64,000 bases of DNA, taken from NCBI GenBank assembly GCA_013398615.1, contig VZSR01003807.1, positions 6,328,935-6,392,934 on the forward strand. The letters are read 5' to 3'. The notes under the pieces were generated by a model. The model had not been told where the DNA came from. It saw only the letters and a program-made list of their open reading frames with translations, and ran no database searches. Source of the stretch: Brachypodius melanocephalos. Its lineage: Eukaryota; Chordata; Aves; Passeriformes; Pycnonotidae. Position numbers and translations under genes: made by a program. Each line of letters starts with the position of its first letter. Within the stretch, counting starts at the first letter, position 1. Positions 62,701 through 64,000 of the stretch are shown in pieces.

Positions 62701-64000
62701 TCCTAACCTCTCTTTGCTTTTAGGTTAATTTTTTTGCCTCTTCTTTAGCTGGTCTGTTAGCCACCTTTCGTTTTTCCTACTAATTTTCATCTTTAATACA
62801 TTAACCTTTCTTTTCCATGATGTGTCTCTCTGACATCCAGAGCACTTGGGTCTAATGCTTTCCTTGTCAGCAAGAACTTTACCATTGGTAAAGACATATA
62901 CCTCATCACTATGATATAATCTATTCCTAAAGTATATGTTGGATCTTATTTTAAATATTTCTCAATATCTTTGGTTATGCTTCATTCAGTATTTACAAGT
63001 CTTGCAGAGGGTTGCGATATGCTTCATCCTAACTTTAGGGACATATTTGCTGTTTATGCCCTTTCCTTACTGTATGACCAAGTCACAGCCTCTTATTCAA
63101 AATCTTCACTTCTAGATTCTATCTCATGTGCTAGTTCTTTAAATGTAGTTATTATATTATTGTATTATCTCTGTCCCACCCTTCAAACTTTCAACTTTGC
63201 TGCTATCTTAGGTGTTCTCATTTTCATTTCTCAGTGTTAAACACCCTTCTCCTTAAATTGTGTATTTCTCAGTAACTTAGAGGTAATACAATTTTTTTAC
63301 CTCTACTTTTACTCCCTTTACTTGTTTCCATGTGCTATCTCTCCTCAAATTGTTGGTTATTGGCACTTATTTAAATCAATGTACACCAGCTACAGGTTGT
63401 ATAGTAGCCTACAGCACTCACCAGAAAGGCACCAACTAGGATGTGGAATCTTTCTCAACCAGGGAGGGTCCAAGTCATTCCTACATGCATGTTCTGATCA
63501 CCCATGCCACTACAGGAAATTCTCATGTAGGGCCTCCTGCATCCCACCTGGTACCTGAGTTACTGCATAGTTCAGATAAAAAAATCCCTTCTTCTTGGCA
63601 TCCAAAGTGGAAGGAGGAAGAAAGAGCTTGTGTTTAAAGGCTTAGTGTCAGGGGTTTTGGCAGAGGTGATGCCTGAGCTGTAGTGCCCAGGCTGGTAGTG
63701 CATTTCACCCTGAGGCAGAGCGTACCACAGGATTGGCTGGCTGTACCAGCTCTCTGTGGATCAGATGCACAGAAGTGGATGTTCCAAGATGGGATCCACA
63801 ACAAAACCCTGAATGAATAGTAAATCTCAATCCCATTCACATCCAGTGCCAGATGATGATGGGAGAGAGAGAACACCACTGTGGTGCAAATTAGCCTGCC
63901 TTCAGATAGAGACGCAGGCAAAGCTTACAGAATTACTTCTTCAGCAACGATTTGCTGTTAAACCTGAATCCAGGCAAACTTGGAGAGAAGGTTTATGGCT
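62701..64000. other. Unassigned sequence to the right edge
   Basis: T-rich on the plus strand to about 63.4 kb, then more balanced to the edge. Frames at 62,971-63,240 and 63,634-63,921 have no recognisable domain. No repeat family or RNA gene was identified. Confidence 0.45.

Noticed and set aside
1..64000. tRNA, rRNA, CRISPR array, phage or operon-like system
   Set aside because: No cloverleaf-type sequence, repeat-spacer pattern or dense coding arrangement was found. The window is ordinary vertebrate intron and intergenic DNA around one gene.

Overview
The window looks like avian genomic DNA. It is AT-rich and gene-poor, its recognisable interspersed repeats are CR1-type LINE fragments (several of the class that ends in short ATTCTGTG-like 3' repeats), and no mammalian-type SINE was seen. 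A crocodilian or turtle cannot be fully excluded by eye. It holds the 5' half of one protein-coding gene, TAB2 (TAK1-binding protein 2, also MAP3K7IP2), on the minus strand. I see no bacterial-type operon, CRISPR array or new multi-gene system.

Layout, left to right (the gene reads right to left). Bases 1-303 are the start of the intron after the large TAB2 exon. Bases 304-1816 are that exon (residues 35-538 plus one base). Bases 1817-7177 are the preceding intron. Bases 7178-7367 are the exon with the start codon (residues 1-34) and 88 bases of 5'UTR carrying two overlapping short upstream ORFs. From 7368 to about 48,260 lies a very long first intron, with CR1 fragments near 8.7, 15.6-16.4, 18.7, 24.3-24.8 and 30.7 kb. 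A CpG-rich island at about 48.28-48.83 kb, broken by a 100-N gap, is the probable TAB2 promoter and noncoding first exon. From 48.9 to 64 kb I see no gene; the main landmark is a CR1 mosaic in both orientations at 55.2-56.6 kb.

How it works: the two coding exons encode the N-terminal ubiquitin-binding CUE domain, which is split by the intron, and the long Ser/Pro/Gln-rich linker of TAB2. The coiled coil and the NZF zinc finger, which bind TAK1 and K63-linked ubiquitin in known TAB2 proteins, are encoded by exons beyond the left edge. TAB2 couples ubiquitin chains to TAK1 activation in NF-kB and MAPK signalling.

Points worth attention are a threefold exact-period 20-residue repeat in the TAB2 linker, the tandem uORFs before a start codon with a weak context, a possible intronic polyadenylation isoform that would lack the TAK1-binding part, the gap inside the promoter island, and the CR1 inverted mosaic.
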